A program made the position numbers and the translations under genes. Of a stretch of DNA of 54,437 nt, positions 33,904 through 43,092 are shown one piece after another (positions within the stretch are counted from its first letter, which is position 1; each line of letters opens with the position of its first letter). The stretch lies in assembly GCA_018001225.1 (NCBI GenBank), contig JAGNIJ010000030.1, positions 1-54,437 of the forward strand, written 5' to 3'. The DNA is from Kiritimatiellia bacterium. Its GTDB lineage: Bacteria; Verrucomicrobiota; Kiritimatiellia; CAIQIC01; JAGNIJ01. The notes beneath the pieces were generated by a model. That model had not been told where the DNA came from. It made no database searches and saw only the letters and a program-made list of their open reading frames with translations.

Positions 33904-34010
33904 CCGGCAGGTCCACTTCGACACCAACAAGGCGATCATCCGCGTCGGCAAGGAGGCCCGCTGGCCGGCACCAACGCCGACGCAGATCATGTAGACCGCG
34001 GTTGCCTGAC
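33904..34010 (+). pseudogene. Fragment of an mscS-like gene (3' end)
   Basis: These bases match the last 105 bases of the MscS gene at 37621-37724 at roughly 90 percent identity by eye (for example FDTNKAIIRVGKEA versus FDTNEAIIRVGKEA), with a premature stop after TPTQIM. There is no upstream part of the gene. It is a remnant of a second copy, lying next to the island border. Confidence 0.85.
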
Positions 34011-34015
34011 CCGGT

Positions 34016-34792
34016 TCAAGGCTTGGCCGCGCAGCGGGCGTGGAAGGCACGAGCGATGTCGCCGAGGCGGGCATCGAGGATGGCAAAGACCTTGTTCCGT
34101 ATGGCCGGGGGGACGCCACCGTAGAACGCTTCGGCGAGGCCGCCGGTGATGCAGGCGAGCGTGTCCGTGTCGCCGCCGAGCGAGACGGCAATCCGGATCG
34201 CATCCTCGAAGTCCGTCGAGTCCAGAAATGCCCGGATCGCCTGCGGGACGGTCTCCTGGCACGTCTCGTTGAAGGCGTAGCCGGGCCGGATTTCGTCCGT
34301 GTGCCGACTCAAGTCGTAGCCGAATGTGTCCTCCACGTACGCGCGGATGTCGTCCTTCGTTCTCCCCGCGCGCCCGAGAAAGATCGCGCCGGCAACGGCT
34401 TGGCCGCCCTTGATGCCCTCGGGGTGATTGTGCGTCACCGCCGTGAACTCGCGGGCCTTGCCGAGGACCTCCTCGAGGCTGTCATAGGCCCAGCCGGCCG
34501 GGCTGATCCGCATCGCGGCCCCGTTGCCGAAGCTGTGGTATGGACGGGGATCCGGGCCGGAGGCCCATGCGGCGAATCCCCCGCCGTACCCGCGCTTCGG
34601 GTAGAGCAGGAAGAATTTCTTGAGGTTCTCCGCGTAGGGGGTCCCCGTGAGAATCGTGTCCGCCAGCGCCACGGTCAGCACGGTGTCGTCGGTGAAGAAG
34701 CACTGCGGCGAGAACAGGGGGAACTCCTTGGACTTGATGTTGTTCCACTCGTACACCGAGCCGATGATATCCCCCGCGATCGCGCCGAGCAT
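34016..34792 (-). CDS. ADP-ribosylglycohydrolase family protein
   Basis: Start ATG 34792 (MLGAIAGDIIGS) sits behind GGAGG; the protein has 258 residues. GDIIGSVYEW near residues 7-16, TDDTVLTVALAD near 33-44, HNHPEGIKGGQA near 120 and SLGGDTDTLACITGG near 211-225 are the metal-binding and active-site motifs of DraG/ADPRH enzymes, which remove ADP-ribose from proteins or small molecules. It is a single gene on the chromosomal side and has no DraT partner nearby. Confidence 0.9.
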   Translation of the reverse strand: MLGAIAGDIIGSVYEWNNIKSKEFPLFSPQCFFTDDTVLTVALADTILTGTPYAENLKKFFLLYPKRGYGGGFAAWASGPDPRPYHSFGNGAAMRISPAGWAYDSLEEVLGKAREFTAVTHNHPEGIKGGQAVAGAIFLGRAGRTKDDIRAYVEDTFGYDLSRHTDEIRPGYAFNETCQETVPQAIRAFLDSTDFEDAIRIAVSLGGDTDTLACITGGLAEAFYGGVPPAIRNKVFAILDARLGDIARAFHARCAAKP

Positions 34793-34923
34793 GGCCGCCT
34801 CCTCTCCCTGTTTATAAGCCGCACGCCGGCGCTTGGAAAGAAGCATCGCCATGCGGGCCGGATCACGCGGCGACGGGGGAAGATAACAACGCTCCCTGGC
34901 GACGAAACCGGGACAACGCCGCC

Positions 34924-35877
34924 GTGCTGCGGGTGGGCACCACGTCGGACTGGCCCTCGATCGCGCTCTCCCTGGCCGGCGTGGAGTTCCCGGCCAACGA
35001 GTCCAACGGCGCGGTGCTGGACCTGGGGCCGGGCCTGTCCAGTCCTTCGATGCCGATGGAGGCGTGGAACTGGCTGCTCGACTGCCGGTTTTCGAACAAC
35101 CGCGGCGGGACCCTCCTGCGCCTGGCGGCGGACGACCGCTACCTGCACCTGCGCGGGACGGATTTCCTCGACAACGACTGCGCGGAGCTGCTGGTGCACG
35201 ACTCGGGCGGCCTGTCGGACGCGGCCCAACTCGTGGTGCAGAACGGGCTGTTCGTCAGCAACGCGGGCTCGATCGCCGCCCGGGGGCGCGGCCACCTGCT
35301 CCTCCAGAACTGCACGCTGCACGGCAACGCCTGCGACATCACGGCCGGCGGCTCGGCCACGGCCAGCCTGCATACCGCCATCCTGTGGGCGCACGGGGGG
35401 GCCCTGGCCGAGGAGGCCGCGGGCCGTCTCGACGTGCAGTACTCCGCAACCGGCCTTCCCGCGCCCCACCCCGGCCCGGGCCACCTGACCAACGATCCTC
35501 ACTTCGCGGACGCCGCGGGGCGCGACTTCCATCTCCACCGGCTCTCGCCGTGCCTGGACGCCGGGGATCCCGCGACCGAGCACCGGAACGAGCCGGAGCC
35601 GAACGGCGGCCAGGTGAACCTGGGCCGCTACGGGAACACGCGCGAAGCGGCCTGCTGGCGGGACTGGATGGGGCCCTCCATCGCCTGCACCGGCCTGACC
35701 GTTGTCCTGGAGTTCCCCACGCACAGCGGTTCGTGGTATCGCGCCGAATTCGCCCCGTGGCCTTCCGGGCCCTGGACCGAAATCGATGACCGTCAGGCCG
35801 ACGCCGACGGGGTACGCCTGACCGCGCCGGCCGCGGGCGACCGGGGCTTCTTCCGGGTGTATCACTACCGGCCTTGA
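34924..35877 (+). CDS. Parallel beta-helix surface protein, 5'-truncated
   Basis: The visible 317-residue part is a right-handed beta-helix (repeating GSIAARGRGHLLLQNCTLHGN-type turns, quoted in part), with the typical ending DFHLHRLSPCLDAGDP near residues 200-215 and VNLGRYGNT near 235. There is no signal peptide and no ribosome site at the GTG used as start; the same frame stays open upstream into the leader of the ADP-ribosylglycohydrolase gene without a start. I think the 5' part has been lost, so the gene is probably inactive. Similar secreted proteins are common in PVC bacteria. Confidence 0.65.
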   Translation: MLRVGTTSDWPSIALSLAGVEFPANESNGAVLDLGPGLSSPSMPMEAWNWLLDCRFSNNRGGTLLRLAADDRYLHLRGTDFLDNDCAELLVHDSGGLSDAAQLVVQNGLFVSNAGSIAARGRGHLLLQNCTLHGNACDITAGGSATASLHTAILWAHGGALAEEAAGRLDVQYSATGLPAPHPGPGHLTNDPHFADAAGRDFHLHRLSPCLDAGDPATEHRNEPEPNGGQVNLGRYGNTREAACWRDWMGPSIACTGLTVVLEFPTHSGSWYRAEFAPWPSGPWTEIDDRQADADGVRLTAPAAGDRGFFRVYHYRP

Positions 35878-35901
35878 GCCCCCGCGGGAAGAGGAACCGG
35901 A

Positions 35902-35952
35902 TCACGGCCGGGAAATGCTGAACCCCATAAACGGCCGCGAGGAACAGCACGT
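35902..35952 (-). pseudogene. Fragment of the CaCA antiporter 3' end
   Basis: About 50 bases match the end of the antiporter gene at 38547-38597 closely (TCACGGC, then ATGCTGAA, CCCAT, GCGAGGAA and so on), including the stop position, with one base deleted so the frame is broken. No other part of the gene is present. Together with the mscS tail it points to a second copy of this chromosomal segment. Confidence 0.65.
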
Positions 35953-36011
35953 TCCCGCGGCACCCCGGCGCGCGGGCTGGAAAGCGGGGCTCGCGGTGGT
36001 ATGATTTCTCC

Positions 36012-36695
36012 ATGATCGATTCCGCGGTGTTTCATTTCCTGGAGCAGCTCAAGGCGAACAACACCCGCGGGTGGTTCATCCAGCACAAGGCGGAATACCG
36101 CGCGGCCCGGGCGGCGGTGGTGGAAACGATCGATCACGTGATCGCGGGCCTGGCGCGATTCGATCCGCCGATCGTCGAGCAGGACCCGGAGGATTGCCTG
36201 TTCCGGATCAACCGCGACGTCCGGTTTTCGCGGGACAAGTCGCCGTACAAGACGCACTTCGGCGCGTTCATCACCGACCGCGGGCGGAAGGTGGACCGGG
36301 CGGGCTACTACCTCCACGTCGAGCCCGGCACCTCGATGCTGGCGGGCGGGCTCTACCTGCCGCCGGCCCTGCCCCTGCGGGCCGTCCGGCGGGCGATCCT
36401 GTGCGACGGGCGGACCCTGCGCCGGATTGTCTCGCGGCCGAAGTTCGTGGAGCTGTTCGGGGCGACGCTGCCGGGCCGCCGGCTCAAGACCGCGCCGCGC
36501 GACATCCCGCGGGACCATCCCGACCTGGATCTGCTCCGGCTCACGAGCTTCGAGATCGTGCTTCCCCTGAAGGACGCCCGGCTCCGGAAGAAGGACTTCG
36601 TCGAGCATGCCGTCGGTGTGTTCGAAGCCATGCACGACTACATCGCCTGGCTCAACCGGGCGCTCGACACCTTCGCAGCGGACCCGCGCGCCTGA
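36012..36695 (+). CDS. TIGR02453/DUF2461 family protein
   Basis: The 227-residue protein starts MIDSAVFHFLEQLKANNTRGWF, then has CLFRINRDVRFSRDKSPYKTHFG near residues 59-81 (quoted in parts: FRINRDVRFS, KSPYKTHFG) and PALPLRAVRRAIL near 117, the conserved elements of DUF2461. The family is widespread in bacteria and fungi and has no established activity; a hydrolase or nucleic-acid-linked role has been guessed. It has its own ATG 36012 and stands alone upstream of the MscS gene. Confidence 0.88.
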   Translation: MIDSAVFHFLEQLKANNTRGWFIQHKAEYRAARAAVVETIDHVIAGLARFDPPIVEQDPEDCLFRINRDVRFSRDKSPYKTHFGAFITDRGRKVDRAGYYLHVEPGTSMLAGGLYLPPALPLRAVRRAILCDGRTLRRIVSRPKFVELFGATLPGRRLKTAPRDIPRDHPDLDLLRLTSFEIVLPLKDARLRKKDFVEHAVGVFEAMHDYIAWLNRALDTFAADPRA

Positions 36696-36911
36696 CGGGA
36701 GGAAGCGGAACCACGGAGACACGGAGGGGGAAAGGCCCGCGGATCACGCGGATTGACGCAGAGGAAAAAAACGAGGAGAGGATGGGGGGAGAACAGAGGC
36801 CCCTTTGTTCTTGCAACGGACGGGCCATTGGGGCAGGGTGCGCGCGAAGGGGATCGTTCCAGGTCGGCATAACCATTTGCGCGCAGGCGCCATACAAGGA
36901 GGATCGCGGTC
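36696..36911. other. Intergenic region before mscS
   Basis: The 216 bases hold short imperfect repeats (ACCACGGAGACACGGAG near 36711, GATCACGCGGATTGACGCAG near 36742) of the type scattered in many environmental genomes. No gene is seen. A ribosome site AGGAGG precedes the MscS start. Confidence 0.4.
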
Positions 36912-37724
36912 ATGGACATGCAAGCGATTCAGACGTTTATCAGCACCACCCTCTCGCAGCTCGCGGTGAAGATCCTGGCGGCCATCGCCTTCTGGGTGAT
37001 CGGCCGATGGCTGATCGGCCATATTGTCGCGCTATGCAGGGCGGCGATGAACCGGAGCAAGATTGACCCGACGCTGACAAAATACCTGGGCTCGATCATC
37101 GCCATCGTGCTGAACGTCACGCTGGCCCTGGGCATTCTCGGTTACTTCGGGATCCAGACGACGTCGTTCGCCGCCATGCTGGCCGGCGCGGGCGTGGCCA
37201 TCGGGGCGGCCTGGAGCGGGATGCTCGGCAACTTTGCCGCCGGCGCCTTCATGCTCGTGCTGCGCCCGTTCAAGGTGGGCGATTTCGTGCAGATCGGCGG
37301 CCTCGTCGGCACCGTGCAGGAACTGGGCCTGTTCACCACCACCCTCGTCACGCCGGACAACGTCAGCACCCTGGTCGGCAACGGCAAGGTGTTCAGCGAT
37401 ACGATCCAGAACTTCTCGATCCGGCCGGTGCGGCGCGTCGAACGCACGGCGCAGCTGGCGGGCGGCGTGGACCCGCTGGACGCCATCGCCCGCTTCAAGG
37501 CGGCGGTGAGCCAGATCCCGAACGTGGCGAAGGATCCGGCGCCCGAGGTCAGCCTGCTCGACATCAACCTGCTGGGCACGGTGATCGCGGTGCGGCCCTA
37601 CTGCCACACCGACCACTACTGGCAGGTCTACTTCGACACCAACGAGGCGATCATCCGCGTCGGCAAGGAGGCCGGCTGGCCGGCGCCGACGCCGACGCAG
37701 ATCATGAAAACGACGGCCGCCTGA
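36912..37724 (+). CDS. MscS-family mechanosensitive channel
   Basis: The 270-residue protein has three membrane segments (about residues 15-40, 55-80, 88-110): LAVKILAAIAFWVIGRWLIG, IIAIVLNVTLALGILGYFG and the pore helix SFAAMLAGAGVAIGAAWSGM (G/A-rich packing), followed by the cytoplasmic beta domain RPFKVGDFVQIGGLVGTVQEL. It opens under membrane tension to release solutes. The ATG is preceded by AGGAGG. Its final 35 codons are duplicated at 33904-34010. Confidence 0.92.
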   Translation: MDMQAIQTFISTTLSQLAVKILAAIAFWVIGRWLIGHIVALCRAAMNRSKIDPTLTKYLGSIIAIVLNVTLALGILGYFGIQTTSFAAMLAGAGVAIGAAWSGMLGNFAAGAFMLVLRPFKVGDFVQIGGLVGTVQELGLFTTTLVTPDNVSTLVGNGKVFSDTIQNFSIRPVRRVERTAQLAGGVDPLDAIARFKAAVSQIPNVAKDPAPEVSLLDINLLGTVIAVRPYCHTDHYWQVYFDTNEAIIRVGKEAGWPAPTPTQIMKTTAA

Positions 37725-37827
37725 CGCGATTCCGCGCGATCCAGGACCGCTTCCCCCGCGGCCCAAGGCCGCGGGGGGCGTACGCCGTTCACAGCAAACG
37801 CGGCGCGCCTCATCGTCCCGGCGTAAT

Positions 37828-38601
37828 ATGACGGCCCCTTTCGAAGTGCTCGACAGCCGCCCGACCCGAATGGGCGAACTGGTTCTCCAGCGGCGACGCG
37901 TGGCGGCGCTGGGCGACTCCACGGCCTTCGAGGTCAAGCTGAACGGCGAGTACCTGATGTCCAGCCTGTTCCACGAGGCCGAGGAGGAACTGGCGCGCCT
38001 GGCGCTGGGCCGGCTGACGGGTCGCGATTGGGAGGTCGTGGTCGGCGGGCTGGGCCTGGGTTACACGGCGGCCGCGGCGCTGGCGTTCCCGGAGGTGGCG
38101 CGGCTGACCGTCGTCGAGGCCCTGACGCCGGTCATCGCCTGGCACCGGCAAGGGCTCGTGCCCCACGGCCGGGCGCTGTCCGGCGAGCCGCGGTGCGCTT
38201 TTCTACAGGCGGATTTCTTCGCGCTCGCGCGCGGCGAGGGATTCGACCCGGCGCGGCCGGGGCACCGGTGGGACGCGGTCCTGCTGGACATCGATCACAG
38301 CCCGGCGCGGCGGCTGGCCGATGCGCACGCCGATTTCTACACGGAGGACGGGCTGCGGCGGCTGACCCGGTTCCTGCGGCCCGGCGGCGTGTTCGCGCTG
38401 TGGTCCAACGACGAGCCCGACGCGGCTTTCCTGGCGCGGCTGCGCCGGGCGTTCGGCCAGGCCGAGGGGCGGACGGTTTCCTTCGCGAACGCGTTGACGG
38501 GCGGACGGTCATCCAACGGGATCTACCTGGCCCGCGCGCCATGCCCTCACGGCAGGGAGATGCTGAAGCCCATGAACTGGGCGGCGAGGAAGAGCGCATA
38601 G
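37828..38601 (+). CDS. Spermidine-synthase-like SAM-dependent methyltransferase
   Basis: The 257-residue protein has YLMSSLFHEAEEELARLAL near residue 32, the glycine-rich VVGGLGLGYTAAAAL (about 71-85), VEALTPVIAWH (about 96-106) and AVLLDIDHSPA (about 152-162), a Rossmann layout shared by spermidine synthases and related methyltransferases. Polyamine-specific residues are not evident, so aminopropyl transfer is not claimed. Its 3' end overlaps the convergent antiporter gene by 55 bases. Confidence 0.75.
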   Translation: MTAPFEVLDSRPTRMGELVLQRRRVAALGDSTAFEVKLNGEYLMSSLFHEAEEELARLALGRLTGRDWEVVVGGLGLGYTAAAALAFPEVARLTVVEALTPVIAWHRQGLVPHGRALSGEPRCAFLQADFFALARGEGFDPARPGHRWDAVLLDIDHSPARRLADAHADFYTEDGLRRLTRFLRPGGVFALWSNDEPDAAFLARLRRAFGQAEGRTVSFANALTGGRSSNGIYLARAPCPHGREMLKPMNWAARKSA

Positions 38602-39491
38602 ATGGCGATCATCACCGCGGCCTCGGACCGCACGAACCGGCGGCCCGTGGTGACGAACATCTGGAGAAGCACGCCGGCCACGATCGTCAGCGGCAGGTCG
38701 CGCTGCACGATGATCGGCTCGACCGGCAGCGGCAGGGCCAGGCACAAGGCCCCCGCCGCGACGAGCCCGGTGAAGATGTTCGAGGCGTAGATCTCGCCCA
38801 GGGTCACGTCCGCCTGCCGGTGAATCACCGCCCCGAGCGCGATCGCCAGTTCGGGCAGCGAGGTGCCGAACGCGTAGAACGTCACGCCGATAAGCAGGTC
38901 GTTCATGCCCAGCCGCCGCGCCATGGCGCTGCCGTGCTCGACGACCCAGTTGGAGCCGAGAACGATCATCCCCACCCCGGCCAGGAAAAAAGCGATGTCG
39001 AGCCATGGGCGGGCAACCGCCACCGGCTCGCCACGTTTCCGCTCGCGCCGCGCCTCCTCGAGCATGCCGTGGAAGAACGGCACGTAGGCCGCCAGCAGGA
39101 TCAGCCCGTCCAACCGGCTGATCTTCCCATCCATCGCCAGCACAAGCATCAGGGCCGCCGAGAGGATCATCCAGCTCGACTCCCGGTCCCGGATGGCCGG
39201 GCCGACGACGATTGGGCGCCACAAGGCGCAGAGGCCGGCGACGAACGTCAGGGTGACGAAGTTCGAGCCGACGATGTTGCCCACCGCGGCGGCCGCCTGC
39301 CCCCGCAGGGCGGCGAAGAACGACACGCAGAACTCGGGGAGCGACGTCATCACGGCGACCAGCAGGACGGTCACCACCAGCGGCGAGACCCGAAGCCAGG
39401 CCGCCAGCTTCGGAATGCGCCGCAGCACCATCTCCGTGCCGCCCCAAAGGAGCGCGATACCCAGGCCGAAGAAAAGGATCGAAGTCGTCAT
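38547..39491 (-). CDS. Ca2+/Na+ antiporter (CaCA family, YrbG-like)
   Basis: The 314-residue membrane protein starts at ATG 39491 (MTTSILFFGLGIALLWGG). Two inverted alpha-repeats are seen: MTSLPEFCVSFFAAL with VGNIVGSNFVTLTFV (about 48-82), and FGTSLPELAIALGAV with LGEIYASNIFTGLVA (about 195-235), where the acidic residue of each repeat binds Ca2+ or Na+. About ten transmembrane segments and a charged central loop (EEARRERKRG) follow. The 3' end is convergent with the methyltransferase gene and is duplicated as a short fragment at 35902. Confidence 0.9.
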   Translation of the reverse strand: MTTSILFFGLGIALLWGGTEMVLRRIPKLAAWLRVSPLVVTVLLVAVMTSLPEFCVSFFAALRGQAAAAVGNIVGSNFVTLTFVAGLCALWRPIVVGPAIRDRESSWMILSAALMLVLAMDGKISRLDGLILLAAYVPFFHGMLEEARRERKRGEPVAVARPWLDIAFFLAGVGMIVLGSNWVVEHGSAMARRLGMNDLLIGVTFYAFGTSLPELAIALGAVIHRQADVTLGEIYASNIFTGLVAAGALCLALPLPVEPIIVQRDLPLTIVAGVLLQMFVTTGRRFVRSEAAVMIAIYALFLAAQFMGFSISLP

Positions 39492-39555
39492 CTCCGTCCC
39501 TATTAACCGAACGACCGCCCGGCGCAAAGCAATTATGGAGTAATGCGTCAGTCAC

Positions 39556-39588
39556 GTAGCCCGCGGGCGTCGCCAGCGACGCCCCTAC
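39556..39588. repeat. Palindromic repeat in the 3' flank of the deacetylase
   Basis: GTAG...GGGCGTCG-CCAG-CGACGCCC...CTAC forms an 8-bp perfect stem (39565-39584) with a 4-bp outer arm. It is of REP-like size. The intergenic region 39492-39641 contains nothing else. Confidence 0.55.
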
Positions 39589-39641
39589 AGCCCCTCTGCA
39601 TCACTTAAGGATTACATTATGAAGGCCCGCGCGCGATGGGC

Positions 39642-42323
39642 TCACGGCCCGACCAGGCGCACGCGGTAATAGACGCGGGCCAGGCCGGCCGCCGCGTCGG
39701 TCGCGCCGCACACGCCGCCCGTCGCCGTCAGCGGGCCCGGCAGGTCCAGCCACGCTCCGCCGGGGGCGAGGTCAGTCCGGCACTGTATCCGGTACTGCCG
39801 GCCGGGCACGGACTCGAATTGCAGGTCCCACGCGCCGCCTCGCGGCATCGGCCGGCGCATGACCAGCGCGCTGGCGGGATCGCCCGCGTCCGTACCGGCC
39901 AGGGTCTCGTGCAGGTCGGACATGCCGTCCAGGTCGGAATCCGCGCCGGGCAGCCCGACGCGGCGGCCGGTCAGCGTGACGAAATGGAAGCCGTAGTTGC
40001 CGTATACATCCAACTCGCCTTCCGCGGCTTCGCCGAGGAAGTGGGCGGAGAGATAGCGGTCGTTCCCCGAGACGCTGTCGCTGGCAATGACGCCCGACAC
40101 GTGCAGCGAACCCAGCGAGGCGGCGCCCAGCGCCGCGTTCAGGCTGGCCCACGGGATCGCAACCTCCCAGCGATCCGTCTGCCGGTTGGCGTCGTCATCG
40201 GAGGATCCGGTCGGCACCGCGCCAGCGCCATCGAACTGCGACAGGCGGGCGCCGGGCACGGGCTGGAACATCGTCGCGCCGGAGGACAGGTAGAACACGC
40301 CCTGGCCGAAATCGCAGCCGTTCCCAAGGTTGAAATGCGGGAAGATGCCGTCGCCGTATTCGTCGCCCAGCACGATGGCCACGTTCGCCGCGGGCACAAG
40401 CCCCAGGTTGTGGAGCCGGTCCAACCCGGCCGGCGCACCGCGAAGGTTCCACAGGTTCTCCACGCCGCCAGCCAGCGACCCGGCCGCCAGGAAAAGGATC
40501 ATGCCGTTGTTGTCGCCGGCCAGGTCGCATCCCGTCGCGCCGAGGTACAGGTTCGTCGCATCGGTGTTGACGTACACGTTGCCGAAGCTCCCGAAGCCGG
40601 CGGTCGGCGAGGTCGCTAGCGCGCCGCCGGAGAGATCGAGATCGAAGGATTCCCCGGCGCTATTCTGGCCCGTGGCGGAACGCGTTGCGATCGCGGGCGA
40701 GCCGGGCGCGCACTGGACGGGCGCCGGGGCCGCGGGCGACGCGGACCGGATCGTCAGCGCCCAGTCGCCGCCGCCGTTATCGTCCCACACCCCCTGCCCG
40801 TCCGTGAACGCGAAGTCCAGCCGGCGCGCGCCGTCGGGGACCGCGACGGAACAGGTCCAGGCCGAGTCGCCTTCCCGCGTCATGGCCAGGTCGCGGACCT
40901 CCTGCCAGCCGTCCCGGCCAATATGAACCTGGAGCGCGGCCGCCTCCCGGAAGGCGTTGGTCCCCGGGACGTAGCGGAGCGTGATCGTCGTGTTCTCCGC
41001 CGCATCGTCGGGCGCGATGCGGACCGAGCCGGCCGGATACGTCAGGTTCGCCCCGGGGCGGACCTTGGACAGCCGCCCGGCCAGCCGGGTCCAGACCGTG
41101 ACGGAGCCCGACGGATTGCGGACGCGGTGGGACGCCGGCCATTCAAGAGCCCGCGCGGAGGTGAGATAGTCCTCCACCTCGCTCATCGTCGCGTACCAGA
41201 CGTCGCCGCGGTCGCCGAGCGCGGCGCAGAGCGCGTCCATGTAGGCCCAACTGTTGTTCGACTGGCTGTAGTCCAGTTCGTAACTGTGGCCCCAGATGAA
41301 CAGCAGGGCCATTCGTTCCTCCGCGCGCGCTGCGAACGCATCGGCCAGTCCCTGCGCGGCCGAATGATGGCATGTCGGGTGCCACTTGAGCGGGTTCGGC
41401 GGGAAGTACTCGAGCGCGTACGAGTCCAGCGTCGTCCGCGCGCTCTTCACGCCCAAGTTCGCCAAAAGGGAGATCACGCGGTTGTTGAACGCGCCGAAGG
41501 GGTACGAGAGGCTGCGGATCGTGTACCCGGCGGCGGCCCCCAGCGCGGCGCGGTCCGTTCCGACCTCCCACTGCACACCGCCGTCGTCGAGGCCGTCCAA
41601 GTACGGATGGTGCACGGCATGCGAGGAAACCTCGTGCCCGGCGTACAGCGACGGGATTTCGGCGGTCGAGACGAACGTGTCGGAATTGAGCGAGCCGGAG
41701 TTGAGGTGGAACGTGCCGCGGATCCCGTGCGCGTTGAAGAGGCCGACCAAGCCGCGGTCCTGCACGTGGCCGTCGTCGTAGCTCATCACCAGGGCCTTCC
41801 ACCGCCCGCCGGGGAACGCGAAGCGTGCCGGGTCCAGGGCCGGAACCTCGCGCTCCACCGCCCCGTTCACGCGTACGGCGCTCGCCTGGTCCACCAGCGT
41901 CGGCGCGGGCCCCGCGTCGATCACCACGGTGTTCGCGGCGCCCCCGACGAGCGCAACGCGGAAGTTGCCGTCGTTGGAATGGAAGTCCGCCTTCACGGCG
42001 CGCTCCGACCACGAGCCCGGCGCCACGAACTGGAACGCCGCGTTGGCCCCGTCCGGCTTGTCCGACCATTCCGAGCCGAGTGGCGACAACGGCCCGATGT
42101 CCGGGAACGTGTATACCAGGCGGCCCTGCGTCACCGTCGCCAAGGTCGAGTTGTTGTTCCAACCGTTGAGCGTACCCGCGAGTGCCACGGACCGGCCCTC
42201 GGCCGTGGAACCGGACGGCGGCAGGTTGGTGATGGTGATCGTCAGGCTGGTCCCCGCGGCCCGGTTCGCGAACAGCAGCCAAACAGGGAGCAGCCAAGGC
42301 AGGCCGGGCAGGATGTGTTTCAT
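39642..42323 (-). CDS. Secreted polysaccharide deacetylase with C-terminal binding domains
   Basis: The 893-residue protein has a signal peptide (MKHILPGLPWLLPVWLLF). After a beta-rich domain (25-150) there is a NodB fold: MSYDDGHVQDRG near 183 (motif 1, catalytic Asp), HEVSSHAVHHPYL near 222 (metal His) and LSYPFGAFN near 263. Later parts (about 420-790) are carbohydrate-binding-like beta domains, then DSDLDGMSDLHETLAGTDAG near 808, a calcium-type dockerin/thrombospondin-like repeat. It probably removes acetyl groups from extracellular polysaccharide. ATG 42323 is preferred over 42347 because of the signal peptide. Confidence 0.82.
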   Translation of the reverse strand: MKHILPGLPWLLPVWLLFANRAAGTSLTITITNLPPSGSTAEGRSVALAGTLNGWNNNSTLATVTQGRLVYTFPDIGPLSPLGSEWSDKPDGANAAFQFVAPGSWSERAVKADFHSNDGNFRVALVGGAANTVVIDAGPAPTLVDQASAVRVNGAVEREVPALDPARFAFPGGRWKALVMSYDDGHVQDRGLVGLFNAHGIRGTFHLNSGSLNSDTFVSTAEIPSLYAGHEVSSHAVHHPYLDGLDDGGVQWEVGTDRAALGAAAGYTIRSLSYPFGAFNNRVISLLANLGVKSARTTLDSYALEYFPPNPLKWHPTCHHSAAQGLADAFAARAEERMALLFIWGHSYELDYSQSNNSWAYMDALCAALGDRGDVWYATMSEVEDYLTSARALEWPASHRVRNPSGSVTVWTRLAGRLSKVRPGANLTYPAGSVRIAPDDAAENTTITLRYVPGTNAFREAAALQVHIGRDGWQEVRDLAMTREGDSAWTCSVAVPDGARRLDFAFTDGQGVWDDNGGGDWALTIRSASPAAPAPVQCAPGSPAIATRSATGQNSAGESFDLDLSGGALATSPTAGFGSFGNVYVNTDATNLYLGATGCDLAGDNNGMILFLAAGSLAGGVENLWNLRGAPAGLDRLHNLGLVPAANVAIVLGDEYGDGIFPHFNLGNGCDFGQGVFYLSSGATMFQPVPGARLSQFDGAGAVPTGSSDDDANRQTDRWEVAIPWASLNAALGAASLGSLHVSGVIASDSVSGNDRYLSAHFLGEAAEGELDVYGNYGFHFVTLTGRRVGLPGADSDLDGMSDLHETLAGTDAGDPASALVMRRPMPRGGAWDLQFESVPGRQYRIQCRTDLAPGGAWLDLPGPLTATGGVCGATDAAAGLARVYYRVRLVGP

Positions 42324-42345
42324 GCGCGCCACCCTACGCCCCGCC

Positions 42346-42366
42346 AAAAAACGCGTCAGTGACGCG
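42346..42366 (-). terminator. Terminator behind the Crp/Fnr gene
   Basis: On the minus strand CGCGTC-ACT-GACGCG is followed by six T residues. It lies 12 bases past the stop of the Crp/Fnr gene and 22 bases before the ATG of the deacetylase, separating the two transcripts. Confidence 0.75.
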
Positions 42367-42378
42367 CATCACCAACGG

Positions 42379-43092
42379 TCAGAACGGCGCGTCGCGGTAC
42401 TGTATGCTGGCGGCGAGATCCTTGTCCCGCACCACCCGGTCCAGCCAGGCGCGGTCAATGATCGGGAAGCCGCGGTTGAAGTCCACGACTCCCTCGGCCT
42501 TCAGCCGGGCGAACAGGCGCGTGACATGCTCGCGGCTCAAGTTCAGCAGCGAGGCGATTTCAGGCTGCCGCAACTTTTTGCGGATGAATATTTTACCCAT
42601 CCTGTCTTCTCCACACTGGCCGCTCAAGGTCTGGAGGTAAAGGGCCAGGTCGTTGAGCCCGCTGCCGCGCGCGGCCTTGTCCACGAGGTAGCGCGCGATC
42701 TTCGAGAGGGCCAGCACAACCTGTCCCCGGAAGGCGGGCACGGCCAGGAACCGGCGCACGAAATCATCGCGGCCGATCTCGAGGAGGGTGCAGGCCGTCG
42801 CGGCGCCGGCACTGGTGTAGTAGGTATCGAGCATCGCCTCGCCGAAGCCGAACAACTCCCCCGCCCGCACCACGGCCAGCCGCACCGGCTCGCGGGCGCC
42901 GTCGCCAAGCTTATGGAGAACCACCTCGCCCTTCAGGACGGCGTGTACTTTCCGGGACGGCTCGCCCTCGTCGTAGATCGGCTGGAATTTCCGGTACGAA
43001 ACGCGGCGGCACAGCGGCGCGAGGTCGCGGATTTCCCGCTCCGTGCAGCCCGTGAAAAACTCAACCGTCTTAAGGTCCGCCGGGTCCGCCAT
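42379..43092 (-). CDS. Crp/Fnr-family transcription regulator
   Basis: The 237-residue protein has a cyclic-nucleotide-binding-type beta-barrel (PIYDEGEPSRKVHAVLKGEV, 37-56, and GELFGFGEAML, 78-88) and a C-terminal winged helix IASLLNLSREHVTRLF (about 178-193). Fnr-type N-terminal cysteines are not in the right arrangement, so it is not an oxygen sensor of the FNR type; the ligand is unknown. The RsmB-like gene is divergent from it across 113 bases. Confidence 0.85.
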   Translation of the reverse strand: MADPADLKTVEFFTGCTEREIRDLAPLCRRVSYRKFQPIYDEGEPSRKVHAVLKGEVVLHKLGDGAREPVRLAVVRAGELFGFGEAMLDTYYTSAGAATACTLLEIGRDDFVRRFLAVPAFRGQVVLALSKIARYLVDKAARGSGLNDLALYLQTLSGQCGEDRMGKIFIRKKLRQPEIASLLNLSREHVTRLFARLKAEGVVDFNRGFPIIDRAWLDRVVRDKDLAASIQYRDAPF

